Assembly: GCA_024349245.1 (NCBI GenBank)
Contig: JALDNG010000081.1
Coordinates: 3,075,001 to 3,139,000, forward strand
From: Neodontobutis hainanensis
Taxonomy: Eukaryota > Chordata > Actinopteri > Gobiiformes > Odontobutidae
Length of the DNA stretch: 64,000 nt
Direction: 5' to 3'
Shown here: in pieces, positions 56,001 through 64,000 of the stretch
Numbering within the stretch: position 1 is the first letter of the stretch
How the letters are laid out: every line of letters begins with the position of its first letter
The notes under the pieces: model-generated
Told to the model about the DNA's origin: nothing
The model's database searches: none
The model's input: only the letters and a program-made list of their open reading frames with translations
Position numbers and translations under genes: made by a program

Positions 56001-59000
56001 ATTTTTGCTGGCTGACATAGCTTCATGCTTATAGCCCTTCATCCCAAGCATTGTGTCCTTTCTTTTAATTGGAACTGGCAAATGATAAAATGCATGATAA
56101 TATTGGTGAAAATGATCACAAGTCTATGTACTAATCATGACTTATTTTTATCTCCCATTCTGTCTTTTTACTACTTGGACATTTTTGTGTCATAGTCTGA
56201 GGTACCATCAGTGTCAGAAGCTCAGGCAGCCCAGAGAGATGACTCTCCAATGGATGTGGACCAACCATCTCCTCTAGACCAGGACCCTGCTCCTCTGGGT
56301 ATTTTCCCACTGCATTTATATTACATTGACTGTTTGGGTTATGTCATAGATTTGTGAATGGAAGTGATTTATCAATAAACTACATTTGAAAAATCATTAT
56401 GGGCCTAGTTTACTAGTACTCTGCACAACCAGTAATATTAATTTCTTGAATAATGTTCTTAGATGAAGATGGGAATGGTCAGGGCGAGGTAGAGGAGAGA
56501 CTTCCAGACCTTCCTCTTCTCAGTGAGCAGCTACTGTTGGATGAACTCTGGGACATGCTCGGAGAATGTCTGAAAGAACTGGAAGAGTCCCACGACCAAC
56601 ATGCTGTTTTGGGTCTGTTTCAGATTTTTGACAACCACTCTTTTGACACTCTTTTTTTGGCTTGTATTTAAACAAGTTTGTATTGTTTCACTAGTTCTTC
56701 AACCTGCTGTGGAGGCCTTCTTCCTCGTACATGCCACAGAACGAGAAAGCAAACCTCCAGTGAGGGACACGAGGGAGAGCCAGCTGTCTCACATTAAAGA
56801 TGAGCCGCCACCGCTGTCCCCTGCGCCCCTTACCCCTGCCACACCTTCCTCCCTCGATCCATTCTTCTCCAGGGAACCCTCATCAATGCACATCTCTTCA
56901 AATTTGCCGCCAGACACACAGAAGTTCCTCCGCTTTGCAGGTATTTGTAAAATTACTCAATACAAAACCATTTTGCAAGGGAACAGATAACAGTATCAAT
57001 CGTAACCCTTTTTATTTTAGAAACACACCGCACAGTCCTTAACCAGATCCTACGACAGTCTACCACTCACTTGGCTGATGGGCCTTTTGCAGTGTTGGTT
57101 GACTACATCCGCATCCTGGACTTTGATGTAAAGCGGAAGTAAGGACAATCTGTTTGGAGACTCTCTTCTTTTTTATTTATTTATTTATTTTTTATATATT
57201 CTACTAACACACACACAAATGTCTGCAGATACTTCCGTCAGGAGCTAGAGCGACTGGATGAAGGCCTGAGGAAGGAGGACATGGCGGTGCATGTGAGAAG
57301 AGACCATGTGTTTGAGGACTCCTACAGGGAACTACATCGCAAGAGCCCAGAGGACATGAAAAACAGACTGTACGGCCATGTTGCTTCTTTAAAACCTCTG
57401 TCATCTGCATAAATTGGACTTAAACATATTGATGTTTATGTTTCAGGTACATTGTGTTTGAAGGAGAGGAAGGCCAGGACGCTGGTGGCCTTTTGAGGGA
57501 ATGGTATATGATCATTTCCCGGGAGATGTTCAATCCTATGTACGCTCTTTTCCGCACGTCACCAGGCGACAGAGTCACCTACACCATCAACCCTTCATCA
57601 CACTGCAACCCCAACCACCTCAGCTACTTCAAGTTTGTTGGCCGTGTGGTGGCCAAGGCTGTCTACGACAACCGGTTACTGGAGTGTTACTTCACACGCA
57701 GCTTCTACAAGCACATCTTGGGCAAAAGTGTCAGGTATGGGCAAAAACATCTAATAATAAAAATGTTCTAAACTATTGAACTTGTTTTACATGGTGTCCC
57801 AGTCTTTGTGCAATATTGGAACAATCTATTTTGTTTACAGGTACACAGACATGGAAAGTGAGGACTACCCATTCTTCCAGGGCTTGGTGTACTTGTTGGA
57901 GAATGATGTGTCCACATTGGGCTATGAGCTGACATTCAGCACAGAGGTTTGGGTCTCAACTCACATTTTATCTTGTATACTCTTGTCTTTTGGGTTTTCT
58001 TTAAGGGCTAAATCCCATGATTAAAAGTCTTTGTGTGGCCTGTGTAGGTCCAAGAGTTTGGCGTGTGTGAAGTAAGAGACCTCAAACCAAATGGCGCCAA
58101 TATCCTTGTGACAGAGGAAAACAAAAAGGAATATGTTCACCTCGTCTGTCAGATGAAGATGACTGGTTAGTATGTTTTATTGATGTTACAGCAGTAGAAG
58201 GCAGATACTGACAAAACCCCTCATTTTCACATCATGTGCCTTGATCAACAGATGTTCCAACCACTAGGTGGCATCACACGTAATGAGAAAGCTTAATTAT
58301 GCAGAAGAGCAAAACAAATATTCTTATGGGAGATGGCTGATTATGATTAGCATTATGAGTATATTATTTAGTGAAGGGTTCTCAGGTTTAATTTTATTTT
58401 ATTTTTTTATTCCTCAAAGAATTAACACAGCAGTGGTGGTTAGCGAAACACAATTTAAAGTATGACTACATATTGACCCAGTAGTAAATGCTTATGTTAT
58501 TGGCTTTTGCTATTTTTAGGTGCGATCCGCAAACAGCTGGCTGCCTTCCTTGAGGGCTTCTATGAAATCATCCCCAAGAGGCTGATCTCCATCTTCACTG
58601 AACAAGAGCTGGAGCTGCTCATCTCTGGCCTGCCCACGATCGACATCGACGATCTCAAGGCTAACACTGAGTACCACAAATACCAGTCCAGCTCCATCCA
58701 GGTTTGAATAAGCATATTTTTATTATTATAATGCTCCACATATTGATTTACATTGCTAAAACATCATTATTTTCTGAATTTCCTTTGTTCAGATCCAGTG
58801 GTTCTGGAGGGCCTTGCGTTCGTTCGACCAGGCAGACAGGGCTAAGTTCTTGCAGTTTGTGACTGGCACGTCTAAGGTCCCTCTTCAGGGCTTTGCTGCT
58901 CTGGAGGGCATGAATGGTATCCAAAAGTTTCAGATCCACCGTGATGATCGATCCACTGATCGCCTTCCGTCTGCTCACACCTGGTAAGCTCTAGCAGCAT

Positions 59001-59173
59001 TTTCACATTTTTATCACCAGTGCTTGATGTGGAGAACATGTTGATTAAATGATTCCTTTTTTGCCTCTAGCTTTAACCAGTTGGACCTTCCAGCTTATGA
59101 GAGCTACGAGAAGCTTAGACACATGCTGCTGTTGGCCATTCAGGAGTGCTCTGAGGGTTTCGGACTGGCTTAA
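32893..59173 (+). CDS. huwe1: HECT, UBA and WWE domain E3 ubiquitin ligase HUWE1
   Basis: HUWE1 (Mule/ARF-BP1) is a very large HECT-type ubiquitin ligase that targets proteins such as p53, MCL1, MYC-family proteins and unassembled or damaged proteins. Seventy-nine constitutive coding exons can be joined in phase to give about 4,552 residues (human about 4,374). An optional 57-nt exon would make 4,571. Exon lists are given in the segment entries. The start [15 protein letters not shown] equals the vertebrate N-terminus, and the stop TAA follows ECSEGFGLA. In order the protein has N-terminal armadillo-like repeats (DUF908, DUF913), UBA, UIM, WWE, BH3, acidic stretches, a ubiquitin-binding UBM segment and the HECT domain. 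No frameshift or premature stop is seen. It shares strand and order with phf8 and wnk3. Confidence 0.97.
37266..37356 (+). other. huwe1: GC-AG intron in huwe1
   Basis: The exon ends ATT ATT AAG at 37265 and the intron starts GCAAGT and ends TTACAG at 37356. Joining gives TTAIIK + LLEEICNLG, the exact conserved HUWE1 order. No GT near 37266 keeps this reading. The context AAG|GCAAGT is the strong GC donor consensus. Confidence 0.88.
40791..40847 (+). other. huwe1: Candidate in-frame 57-nt cassette exon in huwe1
   Basis: Between the exon ending [10 protein letters not shown] and the UBA exon starting LVDMGF lies a 57-nt open block with acceptor tttataacag (40790) and donor CAG|GTATAA (40848). 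It is in phase 0 with both neighbours. It encodes [19 protein letters not shown], 19 mostly charged and Gln residues. Human HUWE1 goes directly from QQQLQQ to LMDMGF. Inclusion is unproven; the exon may be alternative, lineage-specific or cryptic. Confidence 0.45.
40910..42306. mobile_element. DNA transposon (about 1.4 kb, non-autonomous) with TIRs and 6-bp TSD
   Basis: The element starts CAGGGTAG (40910-40917) and ends CTACCCTG (42299-42306), an exact 8-bp inverted repeat. It is flanked on both sides by AAAGAA (40904-40909 and 42307-42312), a perfect 6-bp target duplication. Sub-terminal 'attaaattt' motifs occur near both ends. The ending 'acaaaacctggagctaccctg' resembles termini of an abundant fish DNA transposon group whose superfamily I cannot fix. 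The inside holds a poly-T run (41047-41073) and no transposase; a 108-codon minus-strand frame (41459-41785) has no recognised similarity. It lies in a huwe1 intron, away from splice sites. Confidence 0.75.
42487..42798 (+). other. huwe1: huwe1 UBA and UIM exons
   Basis: Exon 42487-42609 encodes [20 protein letters not shown] and [14 protein letters not shown], a complete UBA domain with the MGF loop. Exon 42703-42798 encodes [20 protein letters not shown], a ubiquitin-interacting motif with the acidic start and the A..MS core. Both bind ubiquitin and sit side by side as in human HUWE1. Confidence 0.95.
43691..43760 (-). mobile_element. LINE 3'-end fragment, minus orientation
   Basis: Read on the minus strand the segment gives gggatcaataaagtcctatc followed by ttatctta, the standard end of fish Rex/L2-type LINEs with its simple-repeat tail at the left edge. 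It may extend towards 43880. It lies in the huwe1 intron 43632-43938. Confidence 0.6.
45352..45426 (+). other. huwe1: 75-bp huwe1 intron that is open in frame
   Basis: The intron begins GTCAGA after TMEK and ends TTGAAG before [12 protein letters not shown], which matches the human junction. Its length is 75 bp, a multiple of three, and it has no stop in the host frame. Retention would insert 25 residues, [13 protein letters not shown] followed by a hydrophobic stretch. It is among the shortest introns in the window. Confidence 0.8.
49861..49943 (+). ncRNA. let-7f-2-like: let-7 family microRNA hairpin (let-7f-2-like)
   Basis: The 5' arm at 49868-49889 carries the let-7 seed GAGGTAG and reads TGAGGTAGTAGTTTGTATAG plus TT. 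The 3' arm at 49918-49939 starts CTATACAGTCTACTGTCTTT, as I recall the human let-7f-2 3p. The arms pair around an about 28-nt loop containing GGGAGATAA. The flank TGTGGGA also matches the human precursor. The hairpin lies in the huwe1 intron 49765-50415; human HUWE1 hosts let-7f-2 and mir-98 in an intron. Mature position 12 is T where let-7f has A, making a U-U mismatch with the unchanged 3' arm. Confidence 0.93.
50105..50203 (+). ncRNA. mir98: mir-98 microRNA hairpin
   Basis: The 5' arm at 50113-50134 reads TGAGGTAGTAAGTTGTGTTG plus TT, the miR-98 sequence with one change (G for A at position 17). The 3' arm at 50173-50194 begins CTATACAACTTACTGCCTTC and pairs with it. The motif GGAGATAA before the 3' arm is shared with the let-7 hairpin 245 bp upstream. 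Both share the host transcript and are probably processed from the same huwe1 intron. Confidence 0.93.
50961..54536 (+). other. huwe1: huwe1 exons with the UBM ubiquitin-binding segment and Ser/Thr linkers
   Basis: Exons: 50961-51171, 51265-51389, 51477-51697, 51774-52165, 52439-53090, 53201-53906, 53985-54073, 54179-54335 and 54404-54536. Three UBM-type repeats with the LP core are visible: [40 protein letters not shown] and [20 protein letters not shown]. They bind ubiquitin. [20 protein letters not shown] and SSSNQL-type stretches match human. The exon 52439-53090 has an extra Gly/Ala-rich piece at about 52930-53003. Exon 53201-53906 ends in a Thr/Ser/Ala-rich linker (53650-53900), as in human but with different sequence. 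Confidence 0.92.
54576..54973 (+). mobile_element. tRNA-derived SINE in a huwe1 intron
   Basis: The head gtggcaaagtggttagcact, then tctgccttacagcaagaagg and a B-box-like gagttcaaaacccgg, is tRNA-like. The body has ctccggcttcctcccaccgt, ggttaattggcaactctaaa and gctgggataggctccagcca, and the end is cgggacaaagcggtagaaaa with a (tgaa)n tail. This is a very common teleost SINE with a LINE-type 3' tail. It lies in the sense direction inside intron 54537-55070. Confidence 0.9.
55071..59173 (+). other. huwe1: huwe1 C-terminal exons and catalytic HECT domain
   Basis: Exons: 55071-55273, 55352-55584, 56196-56298, 56463-56612, 56695-56940, 57021-57138, 57229-57369, 57447-57734, 57841-57946, 58048-58165, 58520-58701, 58793-58983 and 59071-59173. 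The HECT domain starts near 57110 ([20 protein letters not shown]) and includes [40 protein letters not shown] and [20 protein letters not shown]. The catalytic cysteine is in [20 protein letters not shown]; its codon TGC is split, TG at 58982-58983 and C at 59071. The end FGLA gives the usual C-terminal tail. The region is almost identical to the human protein, so the enzyme should be active. Confidence 0.97.
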
Positions 59174-59900
59174 ACAGACTCTTCACACACAAACGCAATT
59201 GTTTAAACTAGTTTGCCTATGCCTCATACATTCACACTAAGATTTGAACATACACAACACTGTCTCATCAACATCACTGGAAAACGTGTTGGATGGCCTA
59301 GACTTACTGGTTTCTATTCCATATAAAACAAAGCAAAACCAGCAAGTGAATGGACTGATTGACACATTACTGATCGTCTCATGTTGACATGTGTCACCCT
59401 GCCCAGTTTATTGGCAAATGCAGATTCAGAGGATTAAAACATGGACTAATATAAGAGACATTTTCTTCATATAGTTTGATTTCTCTGTACAAAAGGTTTG
59501 GGAGTTTATTATGTTTAATCTTTTTTGTTCTGGCTGTGTAAAAAGATAAGAGAATGTTGTTTGAACAGGATGGTTATAAAACCTTTGGGGAAAAATGTTG
59601 GTTTCTTGTTGCTAATTTGTGACCTCACAAGCCTTGACGATGGGGAACATTTTTATGGGGGGAGGGGGGTGTTGTAAACAACTTAAGAAGTTTGACATAT
59701 TCACAAAAATGCACTTTTCAAAGTTTTGTGGCATTTTTAAGGAAGGATGGTACAAAAAAATGAAGAGAAAATCTGAAGGAGAGACATTAACCATAAATCC
59801 TAGAGTATTTTTGGCTATTAAATCGCTGACCCAGCCTTGAGCCTTTGATTCAGAGTGGAATAACTACATGAATAAATGCATAAAATTGCGTCCATTGTCT
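59174..59900 (+). terminator. huwe1: huwe1 3' UTR and poly(A) signal
   Basis: The 3' UTR runs about 700 bp from the TAA (59171-59173) to a canonical AATAAA at 59871-59876, followed by T-rich sequence (ccattgtctcttttaacact). No earlier AATAAA in the stretch is as well placed. Confidence 0.7.
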
Positions 59901-59937
59901 CTTTTAACACTGTTATAATCAAAAAAATGTGTCATCT

Positions 59938-59950
59938 GTTGCTAGGCAAC
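59938..59950. promoter_or_regulatory. RFX-type X-box motif
   Basis: GTTGCTAGGCAAC fits the X-box consensus (GTNRCC, short spacer, RGYAAC) with one deviation and is nearly palindromic. It lies about 60 bp past the huwe1 poly(A) signal. RFX factors use such sites, often at cilia genes. No gene start is visible next to it. Confidence 0.35.
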
Positions 59951-60480
59951 AACTTATTTTAGTGAAAAACAACTGAGGACAACTGTTTAGCTTTTAATAT
60001 TTTTAGTGCAATAACTTAATTCCGCAGACATCTTATGGAGGTAGCCTTATAGTTGGAGATACAGGATGTAAAGGCATTACTCAAGCACAGATGCAGAAAG
60101 TGATGCCATCCGATTGCCCTTGTTTCATTAAAAGCTCAAAATGTTAAGGTTCCTGCCGTGGCATTTAACCCACCTTCATTATAGCTCACTATTCCTTGAC
60201 TCAGATTAAAGATGCCACAGCCCCATAATGACAGTCACAAAACTAAATTTATAAACTGGTCTATTGGGAGGACACTGCCTTTACATTTAAAAAAATGAAT
60301 ATTAAGTTCCTTTCACTGGCAATTTGTAAACAATTACTAGGCCTTTTAATTCTGTAAAAGTATTCTGCTTGTGGTTGACTCCATTTCAAGTCTACAGTCT
60401 TGATTACCAAGAAGTGATTAGTCACATGTTATTTCAAGCTGATTACTTGTCTGCAGCCACACCATTTCACTGTATAGTCT

Positions 60481-60490
60481 TCTCGCGAGA
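60481..60490. promoter_or_regulatory. Second TCTCGCGAGA palindrome
   Basis: An exact copy of the 10-bp palindrome seen at the huwe1 promoter. It lies 1.3 kb downstream of the huwe1 stop, in sequence without recognised exons. It could mark an unannotated promoter or be chance. Confidence 0.3.
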
Positions 60491-61299
60491 TTTATCTCGT
60501 CTGGCTGCTCTTCAAAGCCCTTGCATGTCTGCAATTTGCACCTGTCATCGCCTCGCCCTCAGTCCTCCATTACTTGCCTTTCTCTTTAACTTCGCCTCCT
60601 ACGTTCCCCATTGCCTCCGCCAGTGTTCCCTGTGCTGCTTATATGACCTGCTGCACCCCACACCCCTCCACCCTTTCAGATCCCTCACCTCTGTTTGCAG
60701 AATAGGGAGCTTCCATGTCTGATTTGGTGTGCGCTGAGGTGTGATAAATGAAATTACATCTCTGTTATGCAGGGATTTAAGACCCCACACTAAGACAAGG
60801 TTGGAGTGCCAGTTTTTTTTCTTTCCACCCCCATCCCCCTTTCTCGTACAAAACCCAAGCAATTTTCTAGTGGCCACACTTGATTTGCATTTTCGGCAAG
60901 CAGCTGTTGCTGTATGAAGCTTTTAATCTGCAATTAGCAGAGAATTACCTCCATGAAATTAATTGTCAATGCACAAGATTTCACAATAGATTTCCAAACC
61001 AATTCTGATTTTCCCTGGGGAGTTTTCAATGCAGATTGAACAAGTGATTTCTCCCTGTCGGCAATGGAGATGTCTGTGATGCTTTCAAATGAGTTGTTTC
61101 ATTGCTCCTCTACCGGGCAGGGGTCATTAGACCTAAATGGGCTGGTCTATGTCACATGCTTTTCATGTCATTTTCCATTGTGTTAGCTTTCCAACCAGCT
61201 CGTTGATGTTTTTCATTTCATGCTTCAGGGACAGTTTGAGGCTGACTTCTGTACATGAAAATTAATTCTGTCTCGATTACACCAATGCTTAGTCTAGAG

Positions 61300-61680
61300 C
61301 AGGGCTGTCCAAACCGTTAAGGGGAAACATTTAGTGAGAGGAAGATTTTTAAGAGCCGGCAGTCTCTACTGATTTCATTCTTATTCTACAAGTACAGGTT
61401 TTCTTTGGATTTGAAAAGGTTTTATTTAGATTTGAACAGGTTTTAGATAGATTTGAACAAGTTTAAGTTTGATTTGAACAGGTTTTAGATGGATTTGAAC
61501 AGGTTTAAGTTGGATTTATACAGATTTTAGTTGGAGTTGAACAGAACTCAATGTTGAACCTGTTTGCATAAATGACTGGGGCCAGGAGCAATACATTTTA
61601 TTATTGAAGCTGAGGGCCGCATTAAAATCTCACCTTGAGCCACGATCGGCCCCCAGGCTGGTGTTTGCACATGTTTAGTT
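61300..61680. mobile_element. Decayed hAT-like non-autonomous element with internal repeats
   Basis: The left edge (gcagggctgtccaaaccg) and right part (gagggccgcattaaaatctc, cggcccccaggctggtgttt) resemble fish hAT-type MITEs whose ends read CAGGG-TGTC-AAAC and carry 'gggccgcattaaa'. Ends and target duplication are too worn to prove. A 21-bp tandem repeat fills its middle. Confidence 0.4.
61408..61544 (+). repeat. 21-bp tandem repeat
   Basis: About 6.5 copies of gatttgaacaggttttagat(a/g) start at 61408, 61429, 61450, 61471, 61492, 61513 and 61534, each exactly 21 bp apart with a few substitutions. The repeat is non-coding. Confidence 0.9.
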
Positions 61681-64000
61681 GTGGGTGAGTCAAACCACAT
61701 TCAGCGACATTTACTATTGCCATGTTTTGTTTTTAAAATTATAACACACAGACCCATGAGATGCTTAAAAAAGTTTAACAGTGCAGTATGTATCCCTTTA
61801 GCGTTGTAGATTTATGTTCCACTCCTGTGAACACATATGGAAGCCCTGCAGGGACATAAATTTTATCTAGAAATTTACATTGGAAATCCATTTAGTTCAT
61901 GAATGTCGTATACCTTCATGCAGAATAGTGTGTTCAAATGTGTGCTTCTCCTCCAGCAGTGCTCTGTTTGTCCACTCTGGGCTCAGTTGTAGGAACAGAC
62001 TGTAATGAAACTTCCCATACAAATGTCAAATTTTTTTTTTTCAAACTGTATATTATAAAATTTTACACAATGCAGCTTTAACACAAGCAGCAGGTTGGTT
62101 AATAGACATTCATCAAATGTTACCACTGATGTCGGCAGTAAATATATGACCTCAAATATTGGAACAAAGGTCATGGCATAATACTTCACAATTGTCTATG
62201 GTTTATAGATTATAATGTATAATAGAGAGCACCCCAGTTGATCCATGACCCAAAAAAATGCTTTATAGAAAAAAAGTCATTTTCCATTAGCTACATTAAA
62301 AGGTGGAAAACAAAATGCGGTACAGAAGTGATGGCTTGTTCTTGAGTAACTCTGGAGCAGAGGCGGAAGTGAAGGCCCTTAGAGTTCATTAATAATGGCT
62401 GCTTTGTGTGTGAGCCGGAGACCCTCTCAGCCTAATACATTTTACTGCTGCTGTCCTCTGTCTCTGGCATAAATCACAATATTACAGCCCCCTCCAGAAC
62501 AAAATGATAAAAGGTCCTTCAGCACAGAGTCCAAAACGGGCAAAGGGACTGAACAGTTCATTAGAGTAATTGGTTTAGCGTTTCTAATTAGCTAGAGAGA
62601 TATTTATACTGAAGGAAATGCATGACCTTCCTTAAATGAATGCATCACATTCCTCCCATTTGGTTCAAGTTTTTTCTTGATGCGAGAGAAGAAAAAGTGA
62701 TGACTATCAGTAAACATTAGCAGGATTGCTATTTTGAGTGTGTGAGCTAACGTCTTCCTCCGTGAAGTCACTGTGGTTTGTTCATGATCGATGTTCACCG
62801 AGGAAACTTAATTACCATCATCACCCTGTCACTGGGGAGTTTTTACAGCTTTCTCACAGGACGTTGAGGAAACAACCATGTTTTTTTTTGTTTGAAACAT
62901 ACAGAGATGAAAGAGGTAGTTTGACATATCGAGGTGGACAGAGGCCCTGAGTTTTGTTGGACAGTTGGAAGCCTCGGGAAGGTGTTATGTGCTGTTGTGA
63001 ATCTGTCTGTTTTGTCATCACCTCCAGATTATGCTGCTATCTCTGATCTGCCTTTGAGGACAGCAGCAGCAAATATTTATTTAGGCGGTGACAAATCTGG
63101 GATGGCACCGACAAAGGCTATACGGCAATAAATAAAAACTGTCCAAAGTTTGCTTCTAATTCACTTTCATTCATTCATCACCACTGCTTTTTCCCCCCTC
63201 ACATTTATTTACTATAGGCAGAAGAGTCAACAATTCACTGACAGATGACAAGGAGTAAAGAATCTATGGAGATGGTTAAGAAGAATGTATCTGGAGTTTT
63301 TGAAGGTAGAAGATGTTTGGTCACTCAACCAAAAGAGCTAAGAAGCACACATGGAGAACAAAGCAGCCAATGATCTGTGGTGACAGTGTAATCTACATTC
63401 TGCTTAAAATATTTATACTTCTGCTTTGTCCTTCATAAAAAAAAAAAAAGGTAGGTCATGTGGGGAAAACACGAGTGCAGGCAGCTGGCAGTGGTGAGCG
63501 CTGTTTCAGAGTCAAACCAGAAGTGACAGACCGTCTTCTGTAAAGGTCAAAGTCTTTATTACCTTGTGAGTATCCACTTTTCCCCCCTCCCTCCAGGCCT
63601 CTCCCTGGCCTCCCCTCAGTGGCACGGCAGTACCTTGTGGCATTTTGAGGAGGCAGCCACTGCAGGAATCGCCGTCCTGCCATCATGTTGTGAGGGGTTA
63701 TCATTTGGAAAAGTATCTCTGTCGAGTCCATTTGGAAAGAGCGGAGGAGAAATGAGCTGCTTCCTTATCTGTGGAAGCATGCTGTGAACCTTGTGCACAG
63801 CACAAGGGGGTCTTTATTTTGTCGTGGTGACATTTTAATGGCTACACTAACATTAAACATGCAAATTAGAAGATGATGTCATTTCTGCAGGTCACTGTAA
63901 TTCCAGAGAAAGGCCAATAGAGGGGTTTTATTTGATGTGGTAAAATGCTGCCCACAAATCCTATGTAAAAGGTATATCTCTGAAGTAAATTTGTTATTTC

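Larger units (their letters stand above)
60880..64000. other. Gene-free 3' flank with possible conserved non-coding blocks
   Basis: No exon of a known gene is recognised on either strand. Three blocks look less like neutral fish DNA, with balanced composition and clustered TAAT/ATTA homeodomain-type motifs: 60890-61010, 62370-62640 and 62730-62850. This is an impression only. A poly-A run lies at 63437-63450. Confidence 0.3.

Noticed and set aside
1..64000. Bacterial-type systems (operons, CRISPR arrays, phage, toxin modules)
   Set aside because: Everything recognisable is vertebrate nuclear sequence with spliceosomal introns; no direct-repeat/spacer array or prokaryotic gene layout was seen.

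Overview
The window is vertebrate nuclear DNA, most likely from a teleost fish. It has intron-rich genes with canonical splice sites, many short AT-rich introns of about 75-150 bp, fish-type SINE and LINE debris, and proteins close to vertebrate WNK, PHF8 and HUWE1. Three genes lie head to tail on the + strand: a WNK kinase (called wnk3; its first exon lies before the window), the histone demethylase phf8, and the giant HECT ubiquitin ligase huwe1. As I recall it, the human X chromosome (Xp11.22) carries WNK3, PHF8 and HUWE1 in the same order and orientation over a much longer distance. This conserved order supports calling the kinase wnk3 rather than wnk1. No species can be named from the sequence alone.

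Layout: 1-3496 is wnk3 intron 1, with the degenerate 3' end of a LINE. wnk3 coding exons run from 3497 to 17507 (22 exons, about 3,100 codons in the window), followed by a 2.3-kb 3' UTR. The phf8 promoter and leader lie at about 20.25-21.35 kb, and its coding exons at 21353-26505 (21 exons, about 1,020 codons). A SINE lies in the following intergenic gap. The huwe1 promoter is at about 29.6 kb, its non-coding leader exons run to 32.9 kb, and its coding exons run 32893-59173 (79 constitutive exons, about 4,552 codons, plus one possible cassette exon). One huwe1 intron holds two let-7 family hairpins (let-7f-2-like and mir-98). Another holds a 1.4-kb DNA transposon with terminal inverted repeats and a 6-bp target duplication. 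From 59.9 kb to the end I see no gene, only repeats, two candidate regulatory motifs and possible conserved non-coding blocks.

The three proteins act in different processes: ion transport and volume control (WNK), chromatin demethylation (PHF8) and ubiquitination (HUWE1). Nothing in the sequence suggests an operon-like or jointly working system. The most unusual features are the two giant glutamine-rich exons of wnk3, one containing an 87-bp in-frame tandem repeat; two GC-AG introns; a 75-bp huwe1 intron that stays open in frame; a candidate 57-bp cassette exon; the transposon; and an altered let-7f-2-like mature sequence. I found no convincing wholly new system.

Exon boundaries were placed by hand from splice consensus, reading-phase continuity (each gene's exon lengths add up in phase) and remembered family sequences. 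No alignment or database search was run.
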